Below are positions 34,269 through 48,154 of a stretch of 64,000 bases of DNA, piece after piece. A program made the translations under genes and the position numbers. Below the pieces are notes generated by a model, which was not told the origin of the DNA, made no database searches, and saw nothing but the letters and a program-made list of their open reading frames with translations. Position 1 is the first letter of the stretch. Every line of letters starts with the position of its first letter. Source of the DNA: Paenibacillus dendritiformis. Lineage in GTDB: Bacteria; Bacillota; Bacilli; Paenibacillales; Paenibacillaceae. The stretch spans positions 5,270,501-5,334,500 of the forward strand of contig NZ_AP025344.1 of NCBI RefSeq assembly GCF_021654795.1, written 5' to 3'.

Positions 34269-35708
34269 TTACCCGTGCATCATCATGTCATGCTGGGGAG
34301 ACCGCTCCTTGCGCTGCAGCGCCGCATGGGTGACGAAGCTGAGGACGGCCAGCACCGCGATGAGGACGGAGATGAACGATACCCCGCCGAGGCCGCCGCG
34401 ATCATAGGTCAGGCCGAGCACATACGGGCCGATCATGCGCCCGATGGAAGCAATTCCCCCGGATACGCCCATATAGAAGGGCGCCTCCCGCCCTGCGCGG
34501 GCCGCCAGGAAGGCGGGTACCGCCGGGGAGACCAGCATCTCGCCCAAGGTGGCGAGCGCCATCGCGAGCAGGAAGCCGCTGTAGAAGGGCAGGAACCAGA
34601 TGACGATATACGCCAATCCATAAAAAATCGCGCTCCAGGTCAACTGCGACGTTAACGGCACCGCGATCGTCCGCTTCATCCACGACGTGATCGGCTGCGC
34701 CGCGAAGATTAGCACTCCGTTCAGCGTCCAAAGCAGGCTGTACATGGAGAAGTTCATCCCTTGATCCGCAATATGCGGCGCCACTCCGGTGCCCCAGAGG
34801 GAATTGGCAAGCCAGATGAACAAGGTGCCTACCGACATGAAGAGATATATCCGGTAGGCGGACATCTTCTCCCACAGACTGCGCTCCGGCAGGACGCCCC
34901 GCTGGGTCCCTGGAGCGGCAGTTGTCTGCTCCTCCCCGCTGCCTCCATCCGCCGGGTCTCCCTTCACGGACGATCCTTCCGCCAATGAGCCATTCACTGA
35001 CGCTCCATTAATCGACGTACCATTCACTGCCGCTCGATCGACAGACGATCCTTCCATCGGCGTACCATTCACCGACGTTTCTTTCGCCGCGGTTCCGTTC
35101 ACCGCGCCGCCCGCATCCGCCTCCTCGGTCTGTCCCCGCAGGAAGCGGTAGAAGAACAGGGCGAAGCCGGCGGACGTCAGCCCGTTGAGCGCGAACGTCA
35201 GATTGAAGGAGATATCCGCCAACACCCCGCTCAGCGCGGTGCCCAGCGCGACCCCGACATTGTTCCCGACATAGATGACGTTGAACAACTCCTCCCGCCG
35301 GTCCGCCCAGCGGAAGCCGACGAACGACTGGATTGCCGGCATCGAGGCCGAATTGGTCAGGCCTAGCACCGTCATCGTCGCCACGTACAGCCACCAGTCG
35401 GCATGCGCCGTCACGACCAGCGACAGCTGCAGCAGCGAGGTGGCGGCGAGCGCGCCGATTAGCAGCCTCCGCACTCCGAGGCGGTAATAGAGCCCTCCGC
35501 CCAGCAGCTGGCCGAAAAATCCGCCCAGCATCTGCATCAAAATGACAAAGCCCGCATCCGCCAGCGACCGGTTCAGCTGCGTATGCACGAACAGCGTTGT
35601 CAAGGGCCACATCAGCGCGCCGCCCGTCGAGTTGATCATGCTGGCCCAGATAAATACTTTCATTTCCCCTGTATATTTGCTCATCATGCCGCGCGGCATC
35701 CGTTTCAT
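34269..35708 (-). CDS. MFS transporter with pentapeptide-repeat loop
   Basis: A 479-residue major-facilitator protein with two six-helix halves. The first half shows 'GGFFGQLLGGGLYYRLGVRRLLIG' (motif A-like) and 'NSASMPAIQSFVGFRWADRREELFNVIYVGNNVGVALGTALSG'. The second begins near SLWEKMSAYRIYLFMSVGTLF. The cytoplasmic loop between halves holds about ten copies of an x-V-N-G-T-like pentapeptide (AVNGT, SVNGT, SINGA, SVNGS, SVKGD). Drug or metabolite exporter likely; substrate unknown. The ribosome-binding site of the first ATG is weak; an ATG seven codons inside is possible. Confidence 0.88.
   Translation of the reverse strand: MKRMPRGMMSKYTGEMKVFIWASMINSTGGALMWPLTTLFVHTQLNRSLADAGFVILMQMLGGFFGQLLGGGLYYRLGVRRLLIGALAATSLLQLSLVVTAHADWWLYVATMTVLGLTNSASMPAIQSFVGFRWADRREELFNVIYVGNNVGVALGTALSGVLADISFNLTFALNGLTSAGFALFFYRFLRGQTEEADAGGAVNGTAAKETSVNGTPMEGSSVDRAAVNGTSINGASVNGSLAEGSSVKGDPADGGSGEEQTTAAPGTQRGVLPERSLWEKMSAYRIYLFMSVGTLFIWLANSLWGTGVAPHIADQGMNFSMYSLLWTLNGVLIFAAQPITSWMKRTIAVPLTSQLTWSAIFYGLAYIVIWFLPFYSGFLLAMALATLGEMLVSPAVPAFLAARAGREAPFYMGVSGGIASIGRMIGPYVLGLTYDRGGLGGVSFISVLIAVLAVLSFVTHAALQRKERSPQHDMMMHG
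34956..35105 (-). repeat. 15-bp coding tandem repeat in the MFS gene
   Basis: Ten 15-base units encoding pentapeptides of the (A/S)-(V/I)-(N/D/K)-G-(T/S/A) type, with alternating diverged units (AAKET, PMEGS, LAEGS). It is placed exactly in the central loop, so length changes would not disturb membrane helices. Confidence 0.7.
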
Positions 35709-35758
35709 GCAGATTCACCGTCAGTTCCCCGGAAGATAGGCCTTCCCGCCAACGGGCA

Positions 35759-35814
35759 ATAGCCTTGTTCCGCCGCCGGCTCTTCAAGGGAACCGCACGG
35801 CGAAACAAGGCTAT
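35759..35814 (-). terminator. long inverted repeat after gltB
   Basis: Arms ATAGCCTTGTT-C-CGCCG and CGGCG-A-AACAAGGCTAT (one mismatch) with a 24-base inner segment, 12 bases past the gltB stop. There is no T-run, but position and stability fit a terminator or processing hairpin. Confidence 0.5.
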
Positions 35815-35825
35815 CGTAACATATT

Positions 35826-40454
<4,629 letters not shown>

Positions 40455-40767
40455 GAGGGCACCGTCCTTTCCTGATGAAAATGTATTCTCTACATACGAA
40501 ATCACATATTTATGCATTTGTATTGTTTCATCATTTTATCATCATGTTTTTTTTAGAGCAATTGAATGTTTTTATGGATCCGATAACTTCTTCGGATATC
40601 GGGATCACGCCTATATTATCAATATTTAACACTAAATTTGCATCTTCGTGCAGGATTTGCACCCATTGATAATTATTTTGCACAATTCTACATATAATTA
40701 ATTAATTCACAAGAATACTCCTAATCATTTCCTGTATACATAGTATTTTTATGCGTATATGTGAATA
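40455..40767. other. AT-rich intergenic region upstream of gltB
   Basis: Markedly more AT-rich than the flanks and presumably holding the gltB promoter. An inverted repeat ATCCGA-N8-TCGGAT lies at 40578-40597, about 125 bases before the gltB start, and could be a regulator site. No match to known TnrA or GltC boxes was found by eye. Confidence 0.35.
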
Positions 40768-40802
40768 AAAAAACTGCGCCTCCCGTTCTGCGGAAGACTC
40801 AG
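40768..40802 (-). terminator. terminator of the EamA gene
   Basis: An imperfect minus-strand hairpin (CTTCCG/CGGGAG inner stem, CTG/CAG outer) followed by seven T's, about 35 bases beyond the stop. Confidence 0.45.
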
Positions 40803-40835
40803 TCTGCGATTCCAGTCTGCTATCGATTTGCCTGC

Positions 40836-41687
40836 TTAGCCCCACATGCTGATCAAGGCCATTCCGGCCGCGACAATCGTCGATGCGACCAGCCGCTTCT
40901 TGCCCTGCTTCTCCTTCAGAATCCAATAACCGAGAAGGGTACCGATAACAATGCTGAATTCGCGTATCGGCGCCAGATGAGCCAGCGGCCCCAAGGTCAT
41001 CGCGAACAGGAAGAGCAGATACGAGCCCGGAGAAATAACGGCGCCGAGGCCGATCGTGCTCCAGTTCGCGCGCCATTCTCGCCGCAGCAGCCCGGCCCGC
41101 TTCACGGCAGGCGCCAGGAAGATAACGGCCCCGAGATTCGAAATCTCGATCAGCCCAAGCGGGCTGAAAAATTCGACAACGGCCTTGTCGGTCAAGGTAT
41201 ATGCCGCGGTGCACATGCCTACCGAGGTGGTCAAGGCAAGCGCAACCCACCATGACTTATCCTTCTGCTTCACGGACAGCATGCCGCTCAGGCCGAAAAG
41301 CCCTCCCACGATCAGGCTCCACCCGATCCAGCCGATCACCGACATGCTCTCCCCGTAGAGAGAGACGCTGACAAGCGGCACGAGCAGCGCGGCCGTCCCC
41401 CGCATCATCGGATACACCTGCGACAGCTCGCCGACCTTGTATGCCTGGGACACCAGATACAAATAGGTTCCCTGCAGTAGGAAGGAGACGATAAGGAGCA
41501 GCGCGTGTCCCCATGTCCAGTTCATCACCATCAAATCGCGGATAAAAAAAGGCAAAAACAAAACCGTGGCAACCGCATGAAGCGAGAACAAGAACGATTC
41601 CTTGTGCAGGCTTCGCTTGGCGAACAAGTTCCACAACGCATGCGTGAATGCGGATGCGATGACGAGCATAAGGCCATAAACCATCAT
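40836..41687 (-). CDS. EamA/DMT family transporter
   Basis: A 283-residue membrane protein with about ten helices arranged as two EamA repeats. The first begins 'YGLMLVIASAFTHALWNLFAKRSLHKESFLF', the second near 'WVALALTTSVGMCTAAYTLTDKAVVEFFSPLGLIEIS'. 'YPMMRGTAALLVPLVSVSLYGESMSVIGWIGWSLIVGGL' is the typical repeat end. It exports small metabolites or amino acids; substrate cannot be inferred. It has its own terminator. Confidence 0.85.
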   Translation of the reverse strand: MMVYGLMLVIASAFTHALWNLFAKRSLHKESFLFSLHAVATVLFLPFFIRDLMVMNWTWGHALLLIVSFLLQGTYLYLVSQAYKVGELSQVYPMMRGTAALLVPLVSVSLYGESMSVIGWIGWSLIVGGLFGLSGMLSVKQKDKSWWVALALTTSVGMCTAAYTLTDKAVVEFFSPLGLIEISNLGAVIFLAPAVKRAGLLRREWRANWSTIGLGAVISPGSYLLFLFAMTLGPLAHLAPIREFSIVIGTLLGYWILKEKQGKKRLVASTIVAAGMALISMWG

Positions 41688-41920
41688 GTTTTGCGTTCCT
41701 TCTTTCGTGTCGCCATCCCTGGGCCAGGGACGAATAGTCCGTTACCATGAAATAATGTTATTGTAGCACATCTGCCGTGAACGACAAGACGGGATTTGAA
41801 TCCGCTGCCCATGCAAAAAGGCCGGCACGCGGTTTTCACTTCCACGACGAGGCTGGGCCATTATACACAGACGGCCCGCCGCTTCTCAGGAAGCCGGCAG
41901 GCCGTGCATGCATGATTCCT

Positions 41921-44113
41921 TTATTTGACGCTGACACGCAGCGACGTGCTCTTGCCCTCGAAGGTCAGCTTCACGCTGGTCGAGCCTTTGGACACGCCCT
42001 GCACGCTGCCCCGCTCTACCTTCACCTTCGTGTTGGACGGCACGAACGTGACGGAGGAAGTGACATCGACGACTTCCCCGGTGTCGTAGATCGCCTTCAC
42101 CTTCCAGTTCGCTTTCTGGCCGGCGGTCAGCTTCAGGCTGCCCGGCTCGGCAATCAGCTTCGTCAGCTTCGGCTTCACCGTCACCGGAACTTCCAGCTTC
42201 TGTCCCTGGAACTCGCCGGTCAGCAGCGCGCTGCCGATGGCGACGCCCTTGACGGACGAGCCTTTCACCGTCGCTACCTTCTCGTTGTCCGACTTCCAAT
42301 TCACCTTGGACCCGAGGGAAACTTTCTTTCCGTTCTTGTAGTAACCCGTTACCTTGATGCTCTGGCTTTTCTTCACATTCAAGGCGAGGTTCTCCGGTTC
42401 AATCTCGAAGCGGACGACCTCTTCTTCGACTGTGACTTTAACCGATACTTTGACATTGGCATAGGTTCCGGTTAACGTCACCTTGCTTGCCACTAGTCCT
42501 TTGATCTTTCCACCCACGACAATCAGATTCGGAGAGCTCGACTCCCATTTCACTTCGGAGGTGATATTCTCCTCATCCCCGTTCATATAGATGACCGTCA
42601 CATCCGGGACCGCCTGCTCCCGTCCCGTCACGATATTCATCTCCGTCGTGTTCGACTGGAGAATGAGCGCCTTGCGCTTCACGGTCACTTCCATCGAGAT
42701 CTCATGACCGCGCACGGTCGCGGTGAGGGTCGCCGTTCCTCGGGTCTCCGCCTTCATCTTCTCGTCTTTAATAGAGATGACGCCCGGGTTGGAGCTTGTC
42801 CATACCGCCAGATCGGATACATCTACGGTGTCTCCCCCCAGCGTAACCGCGCTTACCTTCGGCAGGCTCTGAGATTCTTCCATATAAATATCCATCTTGC
42901 GGATGCCGTCTTTATCTTTATCCTTATCTTCCTCCGGCCATTTCAGCTTCTCGATCGCCGGAATGACATTCACTTCAACCGATTTGGAGAGCCCTTTGTA
43001 CTTCGCCGTCACGGTCGCCGTGCCGGCTGCCTTGGCATAGACCCGGCCCTGTTCGACGGTCACAGCCATCACATTGCTCGAAGTCCATTCCGCCAGATGC
43101 GTGACCTCTTCCTGCGTATCGGCCGAGTTCAACACGAACGTCTGCACTTGGAGCGGCGCGTCGCCCAGGAGCATGGTCTGCTTCTTGTCCGGCGAGATGC
43201 GCATCGCCTGGTATGATGGACGGACAACGACCGTAACCGAATTCGTCGCGCCCAGATAAGCGGCCGTGATCGTAGCCGTGCCGACGCCGATCGGCTTGAC
43301 GGAACCGTCCTTCACTTCCGCGACGCCGCTGTCGCTCGTCGACCACTCCGCCTTGTCCGTTACATCCTCCAGATTGCCGTCCTTCGTCTTCGCCTTCGCG
43401 ATCACGTTGACCGCCGCGTCGCCGAATTCGAATTCAATCAGCTTGTCCGGAGACAATGTCAGCTCTTCGTACGGAAGCTCGACCTTGATCTTGATTTTGC
43501 TGCTTAAGCCTTTATACTTCACCGTGAGCTCGGCTTCACCCTTGCTCTTCAGCGTAAGCTTGCCCTTGTTCACGTCGACGACGCTCGAATTCGAAGAGCT
43601 CCAGGAAGCGTCGGAGCTTACATCGTTCTCCGTATTGCCTTCCTTGTCAAAAGCAAACGCCTTCCAATTCGGCTTCATGCCGAGATAAAGCGTCGTTTCT
43701 TTGTCGATATCTACGCCGGTGTCCGCGGAACGTATGCTCAATTCATCATACATATAGTTGGAGACGACCGTCTTCTTCAACGTATACCCTTGGTACTTCG
43801 CCGTAATCTCCGAAGTTCCCTTGCCGGCGCCCTTTACCCATCCGGCGTCAACCGTGACCGCGCTCGGGTTGGAGGAGCTCCAGTCCGCCAGTCCGGTCAC
43901 GTCCTTCTGTTCTCCCTTAATCGTGCCGATCAGCTTCAATTGAACGGACTGTCCCTCCACGATGACATGAACCGGCGATACATCAGATTCAAAGTGGACG
44001 TCGGTCACCGTATCCGCTGCGTTAGCCACTCCATGAAACGGCAGCAAGCCGATCACTAGCGCGCATACCAACACGATGCTGAGCCACGATGTTTTTTTCC
44101 ACGTTGGGTTCAC
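41921..44113 (-). CDS. secreted multi-domain bacterial Ig-like (BIG2) protein
   Basis: A 730-residue protein with a signal peptide (KKTSWLSIVLVCALVIGLLPFHGVANA) followed by about eight BIG2-type domains of roughly 80 residues. Each shows 'WTSSNPxVxxV..G.VxxxxxGTAxxTAxYxG....VxV', for example LADWSSSNPSAVTVDAGWVKGAGKGTSEITAKYQG and LAEWTSSNVMAVTVEQGRVYAKAAGTATVTAKYKG. There is no LPxTG, SLH or lipobox, so it is probably released or bound non-covalently. Likely adhesion or surface role. Its 3' side has a GC-rich hairpin at 41870-41904. Confidence 0.88.
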   Translation of the reverse strand: MNPTWKKTSWLSIVLVCALVIGLLPFHGVANAADTVTDVHFESDVSPVHVIVEGQSVQLKLIGTIKGEQKDVTGLADWSSSNPSAVTVDAGWVKGAGKGTSEITAKYQGYTLKKTVVSNYMYDELSIRSADTGVDIDKETTLYLGMKPNWKAFAFDKEGNTENDVSSDASWSSSNSSVVDVNKGKLTLKSKGEAELTVKYKGLSSKIKIKVELPYEELTLSPDKLIEFEFGDAAVNVIAKAKTKDGNLEDVTDKAEWSTSDSGVAEVKDGSVKPIGVGTATITAAYLGATNSVTVVVRPSYQAMRISPDKKQTMLLGDAPLQVQTFVLNSADTQEEVTHLAEWTSSNVMAVTVEQGRVYAKAAGTATVTAKYKGLSKSVEVNVIPAIEKLKWPEEDKDKDKDGIRKMDIYMEESQSLPKVSAVTLGGDTVDVSDLAVWTSSNPGVISIKDEKMKAETRGTATLTATVRGHEISMEVTVKRKALILQSNTTEMNIVTGREQAVPDVTVIYMNGDEENITSEVKWESSSPNLIVVGGKIKGLVASKVTLTGTYANVKVSVKVTVEEEVVRFEIEPENLALNVKKSQSIKVTGYYKNGKKVSLGSKVNWKSDNEKVATVKGSSVKGVAIGSALLTGEFQGQKLEVPVTVKPKLTKLIAEPGSLKLTAGQKANWKVKAIYDTGEVVDVTSSVTFVPSNTKVKVERGSVQGVSKGSTSVKLTFEGKSTSLRVSVK

Positions 44114-44307
44114 TCGTTATCTTCTCCCTTCCAGCCTTGCTTTGCACTAACTAATAGACAAATTACTGATAGATTATATAACGGACAAAAGACGCCAAAA
44201 TGTTACCTCATGGCATAAAAATATAAGCCGAGATTATCGATTTAGGGCTTCTTTCCTATATCCATCGGCATCCCTCACACCGGGCCGTCGGCCGCGCCAT
44301 TCAACAC

Positions 44308-44339
44308 AAAAAAACCGCGGCAGACGTTATCCGCCGGGG
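44308..44339 (-). terminator. terminator of the AraC gene
   Basis: A CGGC/GCCG-based imperfect hairpin overlapping the stop codon, followed on the minus strand by seven T's. Confidence 0.55.
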
Positions 44340-45238
44340 CTGTTCGTTCGGCTATGGCCAGGCCGGGAGTTCCGCTCCTTCCGCAGATGGCGCGGCGCCC
44401 GCCCGTATTTCTTTTTGAAGGCTCGTTCAAAATGATTCAATGTGCCGAAGCCGGAGGCATAGCAGATCTCCGTAACCGGAAGGGCCGTCACGCACAGCAG
44501 GGAATGGGCGAATTGGAGCCGCCGCTCCTGCACATAGCACTGGAACGAGGCCCCGACCTGCTTGCTGAAGCATTCGCTGAAATAATTAGCGGATAATCCG
44601 GCGTGGGCTGCCACCTCCGCCAGCGTCAGCGGTTCCCGGAAATGATGCTGAATGTAGGTTACGGCACTGACAATCGAAGGATGCAGCCGCCGCGCCTCGT
44701 CGCCGGGCGGCTCTTGCAAGGGACCCGCCATCTCCTGCTTCTCGCTCCCGTTCCTGCATAGACGTTCCCGGTCGATCAACACCCGCTCCAGCGCCCCTTG
44801 AACGATGAACTCGCTGCCCTCCTGCCAATGCTCGCTCTCGCGCCACATCCGGGCGAACTCCGCCTCGAAGGCCGGGAATGCCTCTTCCCCCAGCCATACG
44901 CAGGAGTCGCCCCGTTGAGAGAACAGCTGCCGGAACAGCTCCGGCCGGATGAACGGCTCCGAGAAAATGACATTATATAAATCGATGCGCTGTCCCGGAT
45001 CCGGGATGATTTCATGGAAATCCGCGGGCGTCATCAGAAAGAGAAGCCCTCTCCGCAAAGGGACGGAGGTTCCATTCACCGTATGAATGCCCTGTCCGCC
45101 TGCCACAAGCGCCAGCTCAAAAAATTCATGCCAATGCACTTCGATCCGCGCATCGATATGATGGCGGAAAATGCGAAAAGGGGACGAGAGCGACATATAT
45201 TGTTCATTGCGCAGCCGCTCCGGCGTCGCATGGCTCAT
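44327..45238 (-). CDS. AraC family transcriptional regulator
   Basis: A 303-residue regulator. The N-terminal cupin ('HWHEFFELALVAGGQGIHTVNGTSVPLRRGLLFLMTPADFHEI') would bind a small ligand, often a sugar. The C-terminal double helix-turn-helix (about residues 190-290: 'YIQHHFREPLTLAEVAAHAGLSANYFSECFSKQVGASFQCYVQERRLQFAHSLL...VTEICYASGFGTLNHFERAFKKKYGRAPRHLRK') is complete. The start MSHATPE has GAGGGG six bases upstream. It lies 34 bases from a dioxygenase gene on the same strand and likely regulates it. Confidence 0.9.
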   Translation of the reverse strand: MSHATPERLRNEQYMSLSSPFRIFRHHIDARIEVHWHEFFELALVAGGQGIHTVNGTSVPLRRGLLFLMTPADFHEIIPDPGQRIDLYNVIFSEPFIRPELFRQLFSQRGDSCVWLGEEAFPAFEAEFARMWRESEHWQEGSEFIVQGALERVLIDRERLCRNGSEKQEMAGPLQEPPGDEARRLHPSIVSAVTYIQHHFREPLTLAEVAAHAGLSANYFSECFSKQVGASFQCYVQERRLQFAHSLLCVTALPVTEICYASGFGTLNHFERAFKKKYGRAPRHLRKERNSRPGHSRTNSPGG

Positions 45239-45272
45239 TCCCATCCCCTCTTTCCTTCAAGCTTTGCGCTTA

Positions 45273-46010
45273 TTATACGTTGCAGAACGGATTGCCCGCA
45301 ATGTCCTTGCCCCGGGCCAGCCATATTTTGAAGCCATGGTTGTTCTCCGGAATCACCTTCGCCTCGGTCGAGAAGTAACGCATTGTATACCCGCAGCGGC
45401 GGTGCGCGCTCCGGTTCGGCTCCGCGCCGTGGATAATCCGGGAATCATGCAGCGAGCATTCCCCCGGCTCCAGCTCGAAGTATACCGCTGCGGACTCCTC
45501 CACATGCTTGATCCGGGTCGGGAACAGGTTCTCCTTCCCGTCCGCGTCCACATATTCCGAGAACCCGTTGTCATGGGTGCCGGGAATGACCCGCATGCAG
45601 CCGTTCTCCTTCGCGCTTCGATCGATGGCCAGCCAGACGGTCACGATCTTGTCGAAGCGGTCCAGACGGCCTGTCCAATAGGCCGAATCCTCGTGCCATG
45701 GTGTCGCGCGCCCTGTGTAAGGGTCTTTGCAAATAAAATGGCTCGACCACAAACCGATATTCGGGCCGATCAGCGGCTCGACCACGTCCAGCACTTCATC
45801 GCTAAGCAGGAAGCGCAGCAGCCGCTCATCCCGGAAATGCGGCGTATCCAGCTCATCGGACAGCTTGTCGCCCTTTTGCGCCAACTGCTCCTCGAATATG
45901 CCGGTGAGCTCGGCAAAATCCTCCGGGCCGAAGAGCGGCTTTTTGCGAAGGAGGTACCCGTTCTTCCGGTAATGCTCCATCTCGGATGCCGACCATATTG
46001 TTGTGCTCAT
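45273..46010 (-). CDS. phytanoyl-CoA dioxygenase family protein
   Basis: A 245-residue Fe(II)/2-oxoglutarate-type oxygenase. 'TPWHEDSAYWTGRLDRFDKIVTVWLAIDRSAKENGCMRVIPGTH' contributes the His and Asp iron ligands (HED). 'ECSLHDSRIIHGAEPNRSAHRRCGYTMRY' supplies the second His and the Arg for 2-oxoglutarate. The start MSTTIW is chosen because GGGGATGAAGGA precedes it. Substrate unknown. Upstream of and probably co-transcribed with the AraC-type gene. Confidence 0.85.
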   Translation of the reverse strand: MSTTIWSASEMEHYRKNGYLLRKKPLFGPEDFAELTGIFEEQLAQKGDKLSDELDTPHFRDERLLRFLLSDEVLDVVEPLIGPNIGLWSSHFICKDPYTGRATPWHEDSAYWTGRLDRFDKIVTVWLAIDRSAKENGCMRVIPGTHDNGFSEYVDADGKENLFPTRIKHVEESAAVYFELEPGECSLHDSRIIHGAEPNRSAHRRCGYTMRYFSTEAKVIPENNHGFKIWLARGKDIAGNPFCNV

Positions 46011-46148
46011 TCCTTCATCCCCTTTGGCTGTGTGATTTACATCATAGCAACACTGTAAGCCATCAAGCGCGAGAGCGCTTTCGGTTTGCACGGGAAAAGT
46101 ATGCATATCTTCAGGTCTATCCTCCAGATCCCGGAGGAGCAACAAAAA

Positions 46149-46192
46149 GATACCCGGCGGCAGCCTTGCAGGCCGCAAACCGGGTATCTCCT
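46149..46192 (-). terminator. terminator of the TetR gene
   Basis: GATACCCGG/CCGGGTATC arms with an inner GGC/GCC-rich loop; on the minus strand TTTTTG follows. Confidence 0.75.
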
Positions 46193-46211
46193 CTATAGTA
46201 GCCGGCAAATT

Positions 46212-46784
46212 CTATGGAGCAAGCCCTTCCATAAAATGAAGCCGGAAATGGAACTTAATCTCTTCCTTGTCAAGCGGATCGTACAGCTTGTTCCATTCCG
46301 TCGTAAGCGCCTTGTACATCTGCAGCATGACGAAGCTGACAATCCTCGCGTTATGCCCCTTCACTTCGCCCTTCTCCATGGCGAGGCGCACTTGGCGCTC
46401 TATGTAGGCGAGCAGCTCGTTCTCCAGCTTCTGAATCGCCTCGCGGGCCATGGGCGTGCCCAGATCGCGGACTTCCTGCGAGAGCTTGATGGCGAGCTCA
46501 TGGCGGCCGCGGAATTCAAGCACCCGATCAAGGACGCGATACAGATTGTCGAAGAAAGGCTTGTCTTCCTGAATTTCTCGGTCGGCAATCCCTTTCATTT
46601 CCATAATCAATTGTTGTAAAATTTCATCAAAGAGTTCTTCCTTGTTCGTGAAGAACGTGTAAATCGTCCCCTTCCCTACCTTGGCGATCTTGGCGACTTG
46701 ATCCATCGTGGTCGCCTTATAGCCGAACAAGGCAAAGGATTGGGCAGCCGCATCTACGATGAGCTTACGGCGGTCAACGGACAT
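46212..46784 (-). CDS. TetR/AcrR family transcriptional regulator
   Basis: A 190-residue repressor. N-terminal helix-turn-helix: 'DRRKLIVDAAAQSFALFGYKATTMDQVAKIAKVGKGTIYTFFTNKEELFDEIL'. The rest is an all-helical ligand domain that includes 'EFRGRHELAIKLSQEVRDLGTPMAREAIQKLE'. The closest memory match is the YhgD-like group of Bacilli. Divergent from the glycosyltransferase, with an inverted-repeat operator candidate between them. Confidence 0.88.
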   Translation of the reverse strand: MSVDRRKLIVDAAAQSFALFGYKATTMDQVAKIAKVGKGTIYTFFTNKEELFDEILQQLIMEMKGIADREIQEDKPFFDNLYRVLDRVLEFRGRHELAIKLSQEVRDLGTPMAREAIQKLENELLAYIERQVRLAMEKGEVKGHNARIVSFVMLQMYKALTTEWNKLYDPLDKEEIKFHFRLHFMEGLAP

Positions 46785-46825
46785 GTACTCCGCCTCCTTC
46801 CCCCCGACGGGAGGCTGATGTGACT

Positions 46826-46854
46826 AAATGACCAATATAATTTTCCGGTCATTT
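46826..46854. promoter_or_regulatory. inverted repeat, likely TetR operator
   Basis: AAATGACC-N13-GGTCATTT, perfect eight-base arms, 42 bases before the TetR start and in the divergent promoter region. It would allow one regulator to control both itself and the glycosyltransferase gene. Confidence 0.65.
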
Positions 46855-47006
46855 CCTTTATACTATTGAACATAGCACAAATCCGGCCTGTTTTCAACTT
46901 TGACAGCTTCCAGGCCGCGCCTGACGTTGGCATTTCCGAGTGCAATAACGAGTGCAATAAGATGCTTCCATTTCATTTTCCGGTTATAATGAGAGTAGGT
47001 GAGAAT

Positions 47007-48113
47007 ATGCGAAAGAAAAGAATTCTTCTGTTGTCCGAAGGCTTCGGAACCGGACATACGCAGGCAGCCTATGCATTGTCCGTCGGGATCAGGCAGCTGG
47101 CGCCGGAAGTGCAGACCCGCGTCATGGAGCTGGGCAAATTTTTGAACCCAACGGTCGCTCCCTTAATTTTTGCGGCCTATCGCAAGACGGTGAGCGTATC
47201 TCCGAAGCTCGTCGGCATGCTCTACCGCAAGCAATATGAAAAATCGTTGAACCGGGTTACGCAATCGGCTCTGCATCGCATATTCTATACGCAAGCTTCT
47301 CATGTCATCAGACAGCTGCGGCCGGATGCCATCGTCTGCACTCATCCGTTTCCCAATATCGTCGTCTCCCGGCTGAAGCGGGCCGGATTCGGCATTCCTT
47401 TGTATACGCTGATCACCGACTATGACGCGCACGGAACCTGGATCACGCCGGAAGTGAACAAATATCTCGTCTCGGCCCCCGAGGTGGAGCAGAAGCTGAT
47501 TCAGCGGGGCATCTCCCCCGATCAGATCATTGTCACTGGCATTCCCGTCCACCCGAAGTTCTGGCAGCGCTGTCCGCAAGCGGAAGCGCAGCAGCGGCTC
47601 GGCTTGAAGCCGCTCCCGACCGTCATGCTGATGGGCGGAGGCTGGGGACTCGCTCTGGACGAGGATCTGCTGCGTTATATGACGAAGTACCGGGATCAGA
47701 TTCAGCTTCTCCTCTGTATGGGAAGCAATGAGAAGGCGATGCACCGGATCGAGCAGGACCCGATCTTCCAGCATCCGAATATCCGGATTTTCGGTTATAC
47801 CCAGGAAGTATCGATGCTGATGGACGCTTCCGACCTGCTTATTACGAAGCCGGGAGGCATGACCTGCACGGAAGGGATGATGAAGGGCATACCGATGCTG
47901 TTCCATGCGCCGATTCCCGGCCAGGAGGAGGAGAACTGCGACTTCTTCATCGAGCACGGCCTGGGGGAAATGCTGGAATCGCGGGAGACGATCGACCGCT
48001 GGTTCCACGATTTGAGTCAGCACTACGAGACGCTCCGGCAGAAGCGGCAGCTCGGGCCTTCCCCGGCCATGAAGCCGGACGGCTGCCCGCGCGCCGTCAT
48101 TGATTTGCTCTGA
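47007..48113 (+). CDS. GT28-type glycolipid glycosyltransferase (MGDG synthase-like)
   Basis: A 368-residue glycosyltransferase of the MGDG synthase/UgtP type, which adds sugars from UDP-sugar to diacylglycerol at the inner membrane face. 'ILLLSEGFGTGHTQAAYAL' is the N-terminal GxGH loop, 'DAIVCTHPFPNIVVSRLKRAGFGIPLYTLITDYDAHGTWI' the MGDG_synth block, and 'VMLMGGGWGL', 'RIFGYTQEVSMLMDASDLLITKPGGMTCTEGMMKGIPMLFHAPIPGQEEENCDFF' the nucleotide-sugar binding half. The start follows AGGTGAG; an in-frame upstream extension lacks support. Confidence 0.9.
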   Translation: MRKKRILLLSEGFGTGHTQAAYALSVGIRQLAPEVQTRVMELGKFLNPTVAPLIFAAYRKTVSVSPKLVGMLYRKQYEKSLNRVTQSALHRIFYTQASHVIRQLRPDAIVCTHPFPNIVVSRLKRAGFGIPLYTLITDYDAHGTWITPEVNKYLVSAPEVEQKLIQRGISPDQIIVTGIPVHPKFWQRCPQAEAQQRLGLKPLPTVMLMGGGWGLALDEDLLRYMTKYRDQIQLLLCMGSNEKAMHRIEQDPIFQHPNIRIFGYTQEVSMLMDASDLLITKPGGMTCTEGMMKGIPMLFHAPIPGQEEENCDFFIEHGLGEMLESRETIDRWFHDLSQHYETLRQKRQLGPSPAMKPDGCPRAVIDLL

Positions 48114-48154
48114 CGCAGCATCCGCAATATTGAATATAAAGGAATGATTCGCTT

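Noticed and set aside
44114..44326. Small gene between the BIG2 protein and AraC
   Set aside because: Only promoter-like AT-rich sequence and the AraC terminator are visible.
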